64,000 bases of DNA from Mameliella sp. CS4 (GCF_019392335.1 NZ_JAHXRQ010000013.1:62001-126000), one strand, 5' to 3'. Counted from the stretch's first letter, positions 8,567 to 17,495 are shown. Program-made: numbers and translations. Notes: generated by a model not told the origin, from the letters alone.

Positions 8567-10722
8567 TAGTGCGCCCCTCCGCTGAGCGTCATCCAGGTGA
8601 TGAAGACCGCGATCCCGATCACCATCCAGAAGGCGTAGGTAAAGATATAACCGGACTGCGCCCGACCCGCGAGCCGGGTGAAGAAGGGGATGATCCCCAT
8701 GGCAAGGCCGTTGATGCCGCCCTTGATGATCGTCTCGTCACCGCCCTTCCACAGGATCCTCCCCAAGGCAAAGGCAGGCCGGACGAAGAGAAAGTTGTAG
8801 ATCTCGTCGATGTACCACTTGTTCAGCAGGAACAGGTACAGCGGGCGCTGGTTCTCGGCCAGCCGGACCGGCAGCTTGGGGTTCACGATGTAGAACCAGT
8901 AGGCCACGACAAAACCGATCACCATCGCAATGAAGGGAGATATCTTGACCCACTTCGGCGCATGGTGCGCGTCGTCCATGACGTGATTGTCGGACGCCAT
9001 GAAGATCGCGCCAGCACCCGGTGCGGCCGCCACGGGGCCCGCGTCGGCAAGAGCGCCATCCGCCGGGGCGGCATGACCGTCGCCCGCATCCGCAGGACCC
9101 GTGTCCGCCGCAGGCTCGGCCCCGTGGCCATCACCTGCCGGGGCAAGGCCATCCGCGGCCTCGCCGTGATCGGCAGCCGCCACCTCGTGCGAGGGGATGC
9201 CGAAGAACTTGTTCACCTGGTTATGGTCACCGAAGAAGGACCCGTACCAGAGCATCCCCGAGAAGATTGCCCCCAGTGCCAGCACGCCCAGCGGTGCGAT
9301 CATGACCATAGGGCTTTCGTGCGCGTGCTCATGCGTGTGCTTGTCGCCGCGCGGCTTGCCGTAGAAGGTCATGAAGATCAGGCGCCAGCTGTAGAAGCTG
9401 GTGAACAGGGCCGCGATGACCAGCGCCCAGAAGGCAAAGCCGCCATTGGTGCCGGCATAGGCGCTCTCGATCACCGCGTCCTTGGACAGGAACCCGGCAA
9501 AGCCGATGGTGGTCAGCGGAATACCGACGCCGGTGATGGCCAGGGTGCCGATCATCATCGCCCAGAAGGTATAGGGCAGTTTCTTGCGCAGACCGCCGTA
9601 GTTCCGCATGTCCTGCTCATGATGCATTCCGTGGATCACGGAACCGGCGCCCAGGAAAAGCATCGCCTTGAAGAAGGCATGCGTGAGCAGGTGGAACATG
9701 GCGACCGAGTAGACGCCCACGCCTGCGGCCACGAACATGTAGCCCAGCTGGGAACAGGTCGAATAGGCGATGACGCGCTTGATGTCGTTCTGTACCAGGC
9801 CCACGGTCGCGGCAAAGAAGGCCGTCGTGGCACCCAGGAAGGTGATGAACGCGGTGGCGTTCGGCGCGAATTCCATGATCGGCGACATGCGGCAGACCAG
9901 GAAGACACCCGCTGTCACCATCGTTGCGGCGTGGATCAGGGCCGAAACCGGTGTCGGGCCTTCCATCGCATCCGGTAGCCAGGTGTGCAGAATGAACTGG
10001 GCCGATTTGCCCATCGCGCCGACAAACAGCAGGAAGGCCACCAGTTCGGCCGCGTTCCAGCTGGTCCAGAGGAAGGTCAGCTGCGTTTCCCCCAGTTGCG
10101 GCGCGGCGGCAAAGATGTCGTCCAGCCGGATGCTGTCGGTCAGGAAGAACAGCGCGAAGATCCCCAGCGCAAAGCCGAAGTCGCCGATCCGGTTGACCAC
10201 AAAGGCCTTGATGGCGGCGGCGTTGGCCGAGGGCTTGCGATAGTAGAAACCGATCAGCAGGTAAGAGGCGACACCCACGCCTTCCCAGCCAAAGAACATC
10301 TGCACCAGGTTGTCCGAGGTCACCAGCATCAGCATGGCAAAGGTGAAGAACGACAGGTAGGCGAAGAAGCGTGGCTTATAGCTCTCCTCGCCCTCCTTGA
10401 AGTTGTCGTCATGCGCCATGTAGCCGAAGGAATACAGGTGCACGAGCGCCGAAACCGTGGTCACGACGATCAGCATGATCGAGGTCAGGCGGTCCAACCG
10501 GATCGACCAGTCGGTCGACAGAGTGCCGCTTTCGATCCAGCGCATGATCTGGATCTGTTGCGTGTCCGGACCGTGGGTAAAGAAGGTGATCCAGGAAAAG
10601 GCACAGGCCAGGAACAACAGGCCGGTGCTGATCCACTGGGCACCGCGGATGCCGGTCAGCTTCCAGCCAAAGCCCGCGATCAGGGCGCCCGCGAGGGGCG
10701 CAAAGAGGATGATGCTCTCCAT
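8566..10722 (-). CDS. nuoL: NADH-quinone oxidoreductase subunit L
   Basis: A 718-residue, roughly 16-helix antiporter-like subunit at the distal end of the membrane arm, whose C-terminal lateral helix braces NuoM and NuoN. Conserved charged positions are visible: E147 in FFGWEGVG, K239 in GAMGKSAQ, H264 and K414. It is about 100 residues longer than E. coli NuoL. The extra length is mostly a hydrophilic stretch rich in Ala, Gly, Asp, His and Pro at about residues 513-572, in front of the C-terminal helices. It starts 6 bases after nuoK. Confidence 0.97.
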   Translation of the reverse strand: MESIILFAPLAGALIAGFGWKLTGIRGAQWISTGLLFLACAFSWITFFTHGPDTQQIQIMRWIESGTLSTDWSIRLDRLTSIMLIVVTTVSALVHLYSFGYMAHDDNFKEGEESYKPRFFAYLSFFTFAMLMLVTSDNLVQMFFGWEGVGVASYLLIGFYYRKPSANAAAIKAFVVNRIGDFGFALGIFALFFLTDSIRLDDIFAAAPQLGETQLTFLWTSWNAAELVAFLLFVGAMGKSAQFILHTWLPDAMEGPTPVSALIHAATMVTAGVFLVCRMSPIMEFAPNATAFITFLGATTAFFAATVGLVQNDIKRVIAYSTCSQLGYMFVAAGVGVYSVAMFHLLTHAFFKAMLFLGAGSVIHGMHHEQDMRNYGGLRKKLPYTFWAMMIGTLAITGVGIPLTTIGFAGFLSKDAVIESAYAGTNGGFAFWALVIAALFTSFYSWRLIFMTFYGKPRGDKHTHEHAHESPMVMIAPLGVLALGAIFSGMLWYGSFFGDHNQVNKFFGIPSHEVAAADHGEAADGLAPAGDGHGAEPAADTGPADAGDGHAAPADGALADAGPVAAAPGAGAIFMASDNHVMDDAHHAPKWVKISPFIAMVIGFVVAYWFYIVNPKLPVRLAENQRPLYLFLLNKWYIDEIYNFLFVRPAFALGRILWKGGDETIIKGGINGLAMGIIPFFTRLAGRAQSGYIFTYAFWMVIGIAVFITWMTLSGGAH

Positions 10723-10728
10723 GAGGCT

Positions 10729-11046
10729 TTAGCCTTTCATCACGTTGACGTCTTCCACGGCGATGGTGCCGCGGTTGCGGAAGAAGCAGACCAGGATCGC
10801 CAGGCCGATGGCCGCCTCGGCGGCGGCGACGGTCAGCACGAAGAGGGTGAAGACCTGCCCCACCAGATCGACTTGCCCGTTCGGCATGTGGGTCGAAAAG
10901 GCGACGAGGTTGATGTTCACCGCCAGCAGCATGAGTTCGATGCTCATGAGCAGGATGATGACGTTCTTGCGGTTCAGGAAGAGCCCGAAGATGCCGATGA
11001 CGAAAAGCACCGCCGCCACCGTCAGGTAATGTTCCAATCCGATCAT
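10729..11046 (-). CDS. nuoK: NADH-quinone oxidoreductase subunit K
   Basis: A 105-residue, three-helix membrane subunit, the standard length. The two buried glutamates of the proton path are present: one in MSIELMLLAVNINLVAF and one in AAAEAAIGLAI. The ATG at 11046 (MIGLEHYL) matches family starts and follows GGAGGG in the upstream sequence. A 172-base gap separates it from the small gene upstream and contains a palindromic repeat. Confidence 0.96.
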   Translation of the reverse strand: MIGLEHYLTVAAVLFVIGIFGLFLNRKNVIILLMSIELMLLAVNINLVAFSTHMPNGQVDLVGQVFTLFVLTVAAAEAAIGLAILVCFFRNRGTIAVEDVNVMKG

Positions 11047-11170
11047 GTGCGTCCCTCCGGGCATTTTGCCCGCTTTTGGTCTTCCAAATCGTGCCCCGCG
11101 CTGGCGCCGGGACCCTCTTTCGCTCTTGCGGCCCGTCTCGGTGCGGGCCCTTCGGGGCCTTCCGCCCCGA

Positions 11171-11194
11171 GTCCCGGACCTGATCCGGGACCTC
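11171..11194. repeat. Palindromic element, copy 1 (GTCCCGGA...TCCGGGAC)
   Basis: Arms GTCCCGGA (11171-11178) and TCCGGGAC (11184-11191) form a perfect inverted repeat around CCTGA, followed by CTC. A near-identical element with arms GTCCCGGG/CCCGGGAC, the middle CCTGC and the same CTC tail is at 44237-44260. It lies in the nuoK upstream gap. Confidence 0.65.
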
Positions 11195-11218
11195 TTGTCA
11201 TGGCCCGCGCGCGGCGGG

Positions 11219-11413
11219 TCAGCCCAAAGGGCGGCGGCGCCCCCGCAGTTTCAGCCGGGCCAGCCGGTCCTCGGTCCAGACCTGTGCCCGCACCGGGAGC
11301 AGCAGCATGGCCCGCCGCAGGATCCAGGCCCCGGCTACGATCTTGAAGGCCCAGAACCCGGCATAAAGAACCAGTCCCGTCGGCGACAGGACCATGTCCC
11401 AGAACGCGCTCAA
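11219..11413 (-). CDS. Small membrane protein between nuoJ and nuoK
   Basis: A 64-residue protein with one clear hydrophobic segment (about residues 11-31) and a basic C-terminal half (LARLKLRGRRRPLG). I do not recognise the family. The predicted start is TTG at 11413, overlapping the nuoJ stop by 4 bases; the first ATG in frame is at 11395 and is an equally possible start. Position and coupling suggest a small accessory or assembly factor of complex I, but no function can be read from the sequence. Unassigned reading frames are reported between nuo genes in Rhodobacter capsulatus as well. Confidence 0.6.
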   Translation of the reverse strand: MSAFWDMVLSPTGLVLYAGFWAFKIVAGAWILRRAMLLLPVRAQVWTEDRLARLKLRGRRRPLG

Positions 11414-12012
11414 AGCCCCTGCCCCGGTTTCACGTCCTTCAGTTCCATCGCCTTGGCCGGATCGCGGTACATCTGGGCCAGGATGTCCTGGCGCTTGACG
11501 TCCTGGCGGTGGCGCAGGGTCAGCACGATGGCGCCGATCATGGCGACCAGCAGGATCAGGCCCGCCAGCTGGAACAACAGGAAATACTCATCGTAAAGGA
11601 TCATCCCCAGGGCCTGGGTGTTGTGCATGCCCTCGGGCGTCGGCTGTGCCAGCTGGCCCGCCGCCATGTCCGAGGCCTGCCAGGCGCCAAAGGCCATCGC
11701 CAGCTGCATCAGAATCACCAGGCCGATCAGCAGGGCCAGCGGCATGTAGCGCGCCATCTCCGCCTTCAGCTCGGCGAAATCGACGTCCAGCATCATGACG
11801 ACGAAGAGGAACAGCACGGCAACCGCGCCGACATAGACGATGACCAGCAGCATGGCGACGAACTCCGCCCCCATCAGCACGAAGAGCCCCGCCGAGGACA
11901 GGAAGGCCAGGATCAGCCAGAGCACCGAGTGCACCGGGTTGCGGCTGACCACGGTGAACAGGCCGCCCGCGATGGCGCCGAGTGCGAAGAGGTAGAAGGC
12001 AAAGACCATCAT
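11410..12012 (-). CDS. nuoJ: NADH-quinone oxidoreductase subunit J
   Basis: A 200-residue, five-helix membrane subunit. The third helix, with the pi-bulge region that links quinone chemistry to proton pumping, is visible as EFVAMLLVIVYVGAVAVLFLF. The length is usual for the family (about 200). Its start overlaps the upstream CMD-like gene by 4 bases and its stop overlaps the small gene downstream by 4 bases. Confidence 0.96.
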   Translation of the reverse strand: MMVFAFYLFALGAIAGGLFTVVSRNPVHSVLWLILAFLSSAGLFVLMGAEFVAMLLVIVYVGAVAVLFLFVVMMLDVDFAELKAEMARYMPLALLIGLVILMQLAMAFGAWQASDMAAGQLAQPTPEGMHNTQALGMILYDEYFLLFQLAGLILLVAMIGAIVLTLRHRQDVKRQDILAQMYRDPAKAMELKDVKPGQGL

Positions 12013-12416
12013 GTCTCGTCATCCTTGTTTTCATTGATGACTTCGCGCGCCAGTTCCATGGCGCGGGTCATCGCGGGAATGCCTGCGAACATCGACATAT
12101 GTCCGATGGTCTCGGCGATTTCTTCTTCGGTCGCACCCGCTTCGAGCGCGTGGCGCACGGTCAGGCGGACCGGTGTTTCGGCCTGGGCGCCCTGCATGGT
12201 CAGCCCCGAGAGGGTCAGCAACAGGCGGGTCTTGGCGTCCAGCCCCTGCTTGGAGATCCCCTTGCCGAACCACATTTCCATCGCGTCCTTGGACATGGTC
12301 GGCCAAAGCTTTTCAAAGCCCTTGGGATCAAAGCTGGTCAGGCTCGGGTTAAAGGCCTTGGCCATTTCCTGGGCCTGGGCCATCATCAACTCGAAAGGGG
12401 TCTTGTTGTCGCTCAT
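12009..12416 (-). CDS. Carboxymuconolactone decarboxylase (CMD/AhpD)-like protein in the nuo operon
   Basis: A 135-residue all-helical protein with the CMD-family core (DAKTRLLLTLSGL, then PVRLTVRHALEAGATEEEIAETIGHM). The AhpD-type CxxC thiol pair is absent; only the following histidine remains, so thiol peroxidase reductase chemistry is unlikely. The ATG at 12416 overlaps the stop of the exported protein upstream, and its own stop overlaps nuoJ, both by 4 bases. Family members decarboxylate gamma-carboxymuconolactone or reduce peroxiredoxins, but neither fits this context; a role tied to complex I is inferred from coupling only. Confidence 0.82.
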   Translation of the reverse strand: MSDNKTPFELMMAQAQEMAKAFNPSLTSFDPKGFEKLWPTMSKDAMEMWFGKGISKQGLDAKTRLLLTLSGLTMQGAQAETPVRLTVRHALEAGATEEEIAETIGHMSMFAGIPAMTRAMELAREVINENKDDET

Positions 12417-12919
12417 TCGCCAGCCTCCAGCGCAGGGCAAGTGCCGACCACCGCGGTGCGGGCCGACAGCCACTTGGTGCCGTCATACTCTCGCGGCTCG
12501 AGGATCGAAACCACTTCGACCCCCTCACGCCGGAACGGTGCCACGCTGGCCAAACCATCGGGCACGCCGGTGAACTCGGCGCCGTGATCGGCCATCAGCC
12601 GGTCAAAGATCGCGTCCACCATCGCGGCCTGATCCGGGGCCGACACGCTCATGATGCAGTCGCAGAACCCGTCGTGGTCGACAAGGTTCACCACGATTTC
12701 CGGCTCGGCCACCCAGACACCGTCCTGCAGGATCAGGCCGGCGGCCCGGGCGCCGCCTGCGAAACCCGCATAACTCGGCGCCGTGCCCATGCAGACCTGC
12801 GAGAACAGCGCCGCGCGCCGTTCGTTCCATGCCTCGCTGCCCGGTTCCTGCGCAACACCGCCACCCGCCGCAAGGGCGAGCGCGCTGAGAGCAAGCAGGG
12901 AATTCAGTCGGCGGGACAT
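12413..12919 (-). CDS. Exported protein of unknown function with four cysteines
   Basis: A 168-residue protein with a clear Sec signal peptide (MSRRLNSLLALSALALAAGGGVAQ, cleavage likely after GVAQ or VA-Q). The mature part holds four cysteines (SQVCMG, FCDC and VGTCPA), enough for two disulfides in the periplasm. I do not recognise the family. The ATG at 12919 is chosen because the signal peptide begins there; longer frames upstream are arginine-rich and without a site. It sits 22 bases after nuoI and overlaps the CMD-like gene by 4 bases. Confidence 0.78.
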   Translation of the reverse strand: MSRRLNSLLALSALALAAGGGVAQEPGSEAWNERRAALFSQVCMGTAPSYAGFAGGARAAGLILQDGVWVAEPEIVVNLVDHDGFCDCIMSVSAPDQAAMVDAIFDRLMADHGAEFTGVPDGLASVAPFRREGVEVVSILEPREYDGTKWLSARTAVVGTCPALEAGE

Positions 12920-12941
12920 GGGCGAGCGGGTCCTTCGGGGG

Positions 12942-13436
12942 TCAGCGGTACGGCGCGTCGAGTTCGAGGTTGCGGGCGATTTCCGCCTCCCAGCGTTCAC
13001 CGTTCTCAAGCAGCTTGGCCTTGTCGTAGTAAAGCTCTTCGCGCGTTTCGGTCGAGAACTCGAAGTTCGGGCCTTCGACGATGGCATCCACCGGGCAGGC
13101 TTCCTGGCAGAAACCGCAGTAGATGCATTTTGTCATGTCGATGTCGTAACGCGTGGTGCGGCGGCTGCCATCGTCACGGGGTTCCGCGTCGATGGTGATG
13201 GCCTGCGCCGGGCAGATCGCCTCGCACAGTTTACACGCGATGCAGCGTTCCTCGCCGTTGGGATAGCGGCGCAGCGCGTGCTCACCGCGGAAACGAGGGC
13301 TCAACGGCCCCTTTTCATGCGGGTAGTTCACCGTGGCCTTGGGGGCGAAGAAGTATTTCAGGCCCAGCTGAAACCCCTTCACGAAATCCGCGAGCAGAAA
13401 GTATTTCGCGGCCCGGCCGTAGTCGATGGTCGCCAT
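12942..13436 (-). CDS. nuoI: NADH-quinone oxidoreductase subunit I
   Basis: A 164-residue iron-sulfur subunit, the normal length for alphaproteobacteria. Two 4Fe-4S ferredoxin motifs are complete: CIACKLCEAICP and CIYCGFCQEACP (clusters N6a and N6b), which pass electrons to NuoB at the arm junction. The ATG at 13436 (MATIDYGRAAKYF) is the family start. It begins one base after the 115-residue gene ends. Confidence 0.97.
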   Translation of the reverse strand: MATIDYGRAAKYFLLADFVKGFQLGLKYFFAPKATVNYPHEKGPLSPRFRGEHALRRYPNGEERCIACKLCEAICPAQAITIDAEPRDDGSRRTTRYDIDMTKCIYCGFCQEACPVDAIVEGPNFEFSTETREELYYDKAKLLENGERWEAEIARNLELDAPYR

Positions 13437-13437
13437 T

Positions 13438-13785
13438 CTATCCTTGCTCCTGTGCCAGCTTGTGCAATTCGGCCTCCAGCTTTTCGGCCGTGGGCGCATC
13501 CATCAGCGGGTCGCCCTGCTCATCGTATTCCTTGGCCGCGTGTTCCTTGGCCACCTCGGGCGCCGAAGCTTCCGGCGCCGGGTCGGACTGTTCCGCGCGT
13601 GCGGCCTCTGCCGCCTGCATGTCCGCCGCCCAGCGAAAGATCGCGGCGGCGATTTCCGTGGCCTGCGGCATCAGGTTGCCGTCGCTGTCCACGTCCGGCA
13701 GGCCGGTGTCGCGGACGACAAAATCACCGAGATCGATCATGTCGATGTATTTCGCATCGAGGATGGCAGATTTCAGATCAGACAT
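13438..13785 (-). CDS. Conserved hypothetical acidic protein between nuoH and nuoI
   Basis: A 115-residue soluble, acidic protein with no signal peptide and no cysteines. The first 55 residues look folded (MSDLKSAILDAKYIDMIDLGDFVV...), the rest is rich in Ala, Glu and Pro and ends in a helix (TAEKLEAELHKLAQEQG). I do not recognise it. It lies directly before nuoI (one base apart) and 132 bases after nuoH, so it is probably co-expressed; a link to cluster insertion into NuoI would be speculation. Confidence 0.68.
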   Translation of the reverse strand: MSDLKSAILDAKYIDMIDLGDFVVRDTGLPDVDSDGNLMPQATEIAAAIFRWAADMQAAEAARAEQSDPAPEASAPEVAKEHAAKEYDEQGDPLMDAPTAEKLEAELHKLAQEQG

Positions 13786-13917
13786 GGGTTTCCCTCCTGG
13801 CTCCGGCGCGCGACATGCGCGCCCGTGCCGTCAGGATACCACCCCCGGGCGCGCAGGCAGATGCCCCCGCCGCCAAGGCGTTGTCCGAAACGATATGTTT
13901 CCGATTGCGCACCAATC

Positions 13918-14955
13918 TCAGCCCCCGGTCACCCAGCGGGCGTAGCCGTCGAAGAACCAGCCGAATTTCGCGGCGAAGGAGACGAAGACCACCCAGACCA
14001 GGCTGAACGGCAGGAACACCTTCCAGCCCAGGCGCATCAGTTGGTCGTAGCGGTAGCGCGGCGTGATCGCCTTCACCATCGCGAAGATGAAGAAGAAGAA
14101 CGCCATCTTGCCGACCATCCACAGTGCACCGTCCGGCAGACCCGGAATGGGCGACAGCCAACCGCCGAAGAACAGCAGCGAGGTCAGCGCGCACATCAGG
14201 AAGATGGCGATGTATTCGCCGGCCATGAACAGCAGGAAGGGCGTCGCCGAATATTCCACCTGGTAGCCGGCCACCAGTTCCGATTCCGCTTCCGGAAGGT
14301 CGAAGGGCGGGCGGTTGGTCTCGGCCAGGGCCGAGATGAAGAACAGGAATACCATCGGGAAATGCGGCAGCCAGTACCAGCTGAAGAAGCCATAGGCGCC
14401 GTCCTGCGCATCGACGATGTCACCGAAGTTCAACGAGCCGGTCGAGATGATGACGCCGATGATGATCAGGCCGATCGAGACCTCGTAGGAAATCATCTGC
14501 GCCGCCGAGCGCAGCGACCCGAGGAACGGGTATTTCGAGTTCGAGGCCCAGCCGCCCATGATCACGCCGTAAACCTCAAGCGAGGAGACCGCGAAGACAT
14601 AGAGGATCGCCACGTTGATGTCCGACAGGACCCAGGTGTCGCCGAAGGGGATCACCGCCCAGGCGATCATCGCCAGCACGAAACTGGTCAATGGCGCCAG
14701 CATAAAGACCGTTCGGTCGGACCCCGCCGGGATCACCACTTCCTTGACGACATATTTCAGCGCGTCGGCCACGGTCTGCAGCAGACCGTAGATGCCCACC
14801 ACGTTCGGGCCGCGCCGCATCTGGACCGCGGCCCAGATCTTGCGGTCGCCGTAGACGAGGAAGAGTAGCGACACCATCACAAAGCCCAGCACCGCGAGGC
14901 ATTGCGCGAAGATGATGACAAAGGTGCCCAGAGGCGTGGCGAAGAAGTTTTCCAT
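13918..14955 (-). CDS. nuoH: NADH-quinone oxidoreductase subunit H
   Basis: A 345-residue, eight-helix membrane subunit that forms most of the quinone chamber with NuoB and NuoD. The hallmark loops are visible: ADALKYVVKEVVIPAGSDR and AETNRPPFDLPEAESELVAGYQVEYS, with the conserved acidic residues facing the quinone channel. The ATG at 14955 (MENFFATPLG) matches homologues; the frame stays open further upstream but those residues belong to the overlapping lipoprotein gene. Confidence 0.97.
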   Translation of the reverse strand: MENFFATPLGTFVIIFAQCLAVLGFVMVSLLFLVYGDRKIWAAVQMRRGPNVVGIYGLLQTVADALKYVVKEVVIPAGSDRTVFMLAPLTSFVLAMIAWAVIPFGDTWVLSDINVAILYVFAVSSLEVYGVIMGGWASNSKYPFLGSLRSAAQMISYEVSIGLIIIGVIISTGSLNFGDIVDAQDGAYGFFSWYWLPHFPMVFLFFISALAETNRPPFDLPEAESELVAGYQVEYSATPFLLFMAGEYIAIFLMCALTSLLFFGGWLSPIPGLPDGALWMVGKMAFFFFIFAMVKAITPRYRYDQLMRLGWKVFLPFSLVWVVFVSFAAKFGWFFDGYARWVTGG

Positions 14956-14962
14956 CAGGTCC

Positions 14963-15358
14963 TCACACCATCGGTATTCCGTTCTCGGCACAGGCCAGCG
15001 CCGCCACTTCGGCGTCGATGGTCTTGAGCCCGGGGGGCAGCGCTGCCGAGATGGTGTAAACCGCATCTCCACGCCATAGGCCACCCTCTTCGTAAACGGT
15101 CGTGCGCAAATGACGCGCAAAACCGTAACCCCGGATCAGCGCGTATTGCGCGGCTGCGCATTCGGCATAATCCTTGACGTCGCCCTGATCGCGGGCGCCG
15201 CGCATCTCGACCTCGAACTGCACCAGGTCGCCGTCCAGAAGCCGGGTCTCGATCCCGGCATAGGTGGGCGTGAAGGGCGCGTCAGAGACGGCCTCTTCGG
15301 TGCAGGCCGACAGCCCGGTGGCAATCACCAGAAGCGTTATGATCGCCAGGCTGCGCAA
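14963..15358 (-). CDS. Lipoprotein of unknown function between nuoG and nuoH
   Basis: A 131-residue protein with a lipoprotein signal peptide ending in a lipobox (GLSAC, lipidated Cys19). After it, the mature part has exactly two more cysteines (YAECAAA and ALACAEN), suited to one disulfide. The start is an unusual TTG at 15358, separated by a single base from the nuoG stop codon; a GTG at codon 11 would destroy the signal peptide. Family not recognised. It is one of eight exported small proteins encoded within the nuo cluster. Confidence 0.75.
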   Translation of the reverse strand: MRSLAIITLLVIATGLSACTEEAVSDAPFTPTYAGIETRLLDGDLVQFEVEMRGARDQGDVKDYAECAAAQYALIRGYGFARHLRTTVYEEGGLWRGDAVYTISAALPPGLKTIDAEVAALACAENGIPMV

Positions 15359-15359
15359 G

Positions 15360-17378
15360 TTACTGCGCCGCCAGCGGCGCAGCGGCGCGGTCGCGCGCCT
15401 GTTTCGACAGTTCCGCCATCAGCTCGGACGCGCGGGCAATCGGGTTGGTCAGGTAGAAGTCGCGCACCGCGTAACGGAAATCCGCGTCTCCCAGCTTGCC
15501 CGCCTCCAGCGGCTGCCACTCGTTCTCGGGCACGTCGTCGACCTGCTGCAGATGCGGCACATCCTTGACCAGAGCCTGGCGCAACTGCGCGAGGCTGTCC
15601 CAGGGCAGTTGCGCGCCGACCTCGGCCGAGAGCGCCCGCAGGATGGCCCAGTTTTCCTTGGCCTCGCCCGGGGCGAACCCGCTGCGCAGCGCGATCTGGG
15701 GGCGGCCTTCGGTGTTGACGAACAGGCCCTGTTCCTCGGTATAGGCGGCGGCAGGCAGGATCACGTCGGCGCGGTGTGCGCCACGGTCGCCGTGGCTGCC
15801 CTGGTAGATGACAAAGGCGCCATCGCCGATCTCGACCTCGTCCGCGCCAAGATTGTAGATCACATCGGCCTCTTGGACCGCGTCCATGCCGCGTTCGTTG
15901 GTGGCATCCACGTCCATCGCGCCGACACGGCTGGCAGCGGTGTGCAGCACCATGAATTTCGACTGTCCGGCGGCGGCGGTCTGCATGGCAGTGCCCAGAA
16001 CGGCGGCGCCATCGGCCTCGCTCAGCGCGCCCTGCCCGACGATCATCACGCCCGGCACGCCGTGTTTGTCGGAATGATCCATCTCGGCCAGCTTGGCCAG
16101 CGCCTCGCGGCCCGTGCCCAGTTCGATCACGTCATAGGTCAGGTCGACCGGCTTGCCGATCCGCGCCACCTTGGCGCCACGCGCCCAGGCCTTGCGGATG
16201 CGCGCGTTCAGCACCGGCGCCTCGTCGCGCGGGTTGGTCCCGATCAGCAGGATCATATCGGCGCCGTCGATATCCTCGATCGCGGCAGTGCCGACGTAGC
16301 CGGACCGGTTGCCCGCCGGCAGCTTTGCGCCATCAGTGCGGCATTCCACGGCACCGCCCTGCCCTTCGACAAGCGTTTTCAACGAGTAGATCGCTTCGAC
16401 CGGGGCAAGGTCGCCCACGATCCCGGCCAGTTTCTCGGCGCCCTTGATCGCCTTGGCGGCAACCCCCAGCGCCTCGGGCCAGCTTGCGGGACGCAGCTTG
16501 CCGTTTTCGCGTACGTAGGGGCGGTCAAGGCGCTGGCGGCGCAGCCCGTCCCAGACAAAGCGTGTCTTGTCGGAAATCCATTCCTCGTTCACGCCGTCGT
16601 GGTTGCGTGGCAGGATCCGCATCACTTCGCGGCCCTTGGTATCCACCCGGATGTTGGACCCAAGCGCATCCATCACGTCGATGGTCTCGGTCTTGGTCAG
16701 TTCCCAGGGACGGGCCGTAAAGGCATAGGGCTTCGACACCAGCGCGCCCACCGGGCAGAGGTCGATGATATTGCCTTGCAGGTTCGAATCGAGCGTCTCG
16801 TTCAGGTAAGAGGTGATCTCGGCATCCTCACCCCGGCCGGTCTGGCCCATCTGGGTGATGCCCGCGACTTCGGTCGTGAAGCGCACGCAACGGGTGCAGG
16901 AAATGCAGCGCGTCATGTGGGTTTCGACCAGCGGGCCGAGGTCCAGGTCGTCCACCGCGCGCTTTGCCTCGCGGAAGCGGCTGAAATCGACGCCGTAGGC
17001 CATCGCCTGGTCCTGCAGGTCGCATTCGCCGCCCTGGTCGCAGATCGGGCAATCCAGCGGGTGGTTGATGAGCAGGAACTCCATCACCCCTTCGCGGGCC
17101 TTCTTGACCATCGGCGAGTTTGTCTTGATCTCCGGCGGTTCGCCGTTTCGGCCCGGGCGCATGTCGCGCACCTGCATCGCGCAGGAGGCGGCCGGTTTGG
17201 GCGGGCCGCCCACGACCTCGACCAGGCACATGCGGCAGTTGCCGGCAATCGACAGCCGTTCGTGATAGCAGAAGCGCGGAACTTCGATCCCGGCCTCTTC
17301 ACAGGCCTGGATCAGGGTCATGGCCCCATCCACCTCGATCTCCTGCCCGTCGATGATGATCTTTCGCGTATCGGACAT
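15360..17378 (-). CDS. nuoG: NADH-quinone oxidoreductase subunit G
   Basis: A 672-residue peripheral-arm subunit. It carries the N-terminal 2Fe-2S ferredoxin cysteines (FCYHE...NCRMC), the His/Cys-ligated N5 motif HPLDCPICDQGGEC, and the N4 ligands THMTRCISCTRC with CPVGAL later. The molybdopterin-oxidoreductase-like C-terminal half has lost its cofactor role in this family. It is shorter than the roughly 900-residue E. coli subunit, as in mitochondria and other alphaproteobacteria, and lacks an obvious N7 ligand set. Its upstream gap holds a terminator-like hairpin and a palindrome, so nuoG may begin a second transcription unit. Confidence 0.97.
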   Translation of the reverse strand: MSDTRKIIIDGQEIEVDGAMTLIQACEEAGIEVPRFCYHERLSIAGNCRMCLVEVVGGPPKPAASCAMQVRDMRPGRNGEPPEIKTNSPMVKKAREGVMEFLLINHPLDCPICDQGGECDLQDQAMAYGVDFSRFREAKRAVDDLDLGPLVETHMTRCISCTRCVRFTTEVAGITQMGQTGRGEDAEITSYLNETLDSNLQGNIIDLCPVGALVSKPYAFTARPWELTKTETIDVMDALGSNIRVDTKGREVMRILPRNHDGVNEEWISDKTRFVWDGLRRQRLDRPYVRENGKLRPASWPEALGVAAKAIKGAEKLAGIVGDLAPVEAIYSLKTLVEGQGGAVECRTDGAKLPAGNRSGYVGTAAIEDIDGADMILLIGTNPRDEAPVLNARIRKAWARGAKVARIGKPVDLTYDVIELGTGREALAKLAEMDHSDKHGVPGVMIVGQGALSEADGAAVLGTAMQTAAAGQSKFMVLHTAASRVGAMDVDATNERGMDAVQEADVIYNLGADEVEIGDGAFVIYQGSHGDRGAHRADVILPAAAYTEEQGLFVNTEGRPQIALRSGFAPGEAKENWAILRALSAEVGAQLPWDSLAQLRQALVKDVPHLQQVDDVPENEWQPLEAGKLGDADFRYAVRDFYLTNPIARASELMAELSKQARDRAAAPLAAQ

Positions 17379-17495
17379 GCCTGTGCCTCTCCCGTTCTTC
17401 GGCTGGCAGCGCCCGCTGGCAGGCAGGCCGCAGTCCTCGGGGTTCTATCGCGGTCCGCCGGACGTTACCAGATGCAGGTGCAGCGAAAAGGCAGG

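Noticed and set aside
5221..8569. Long plus-strand frames opposite nuoN and nuoM
   Set aside because: Typical antisense frames produced by high third-position GC; membrane-gene codons on the other strand explain them.
16785..16800. GGTTCGAATC resembling a tRNA T-loop
   Set aside because: It lies within the conserved NuoG coding sequence and no acceptor or anticodon stems can be built around it.
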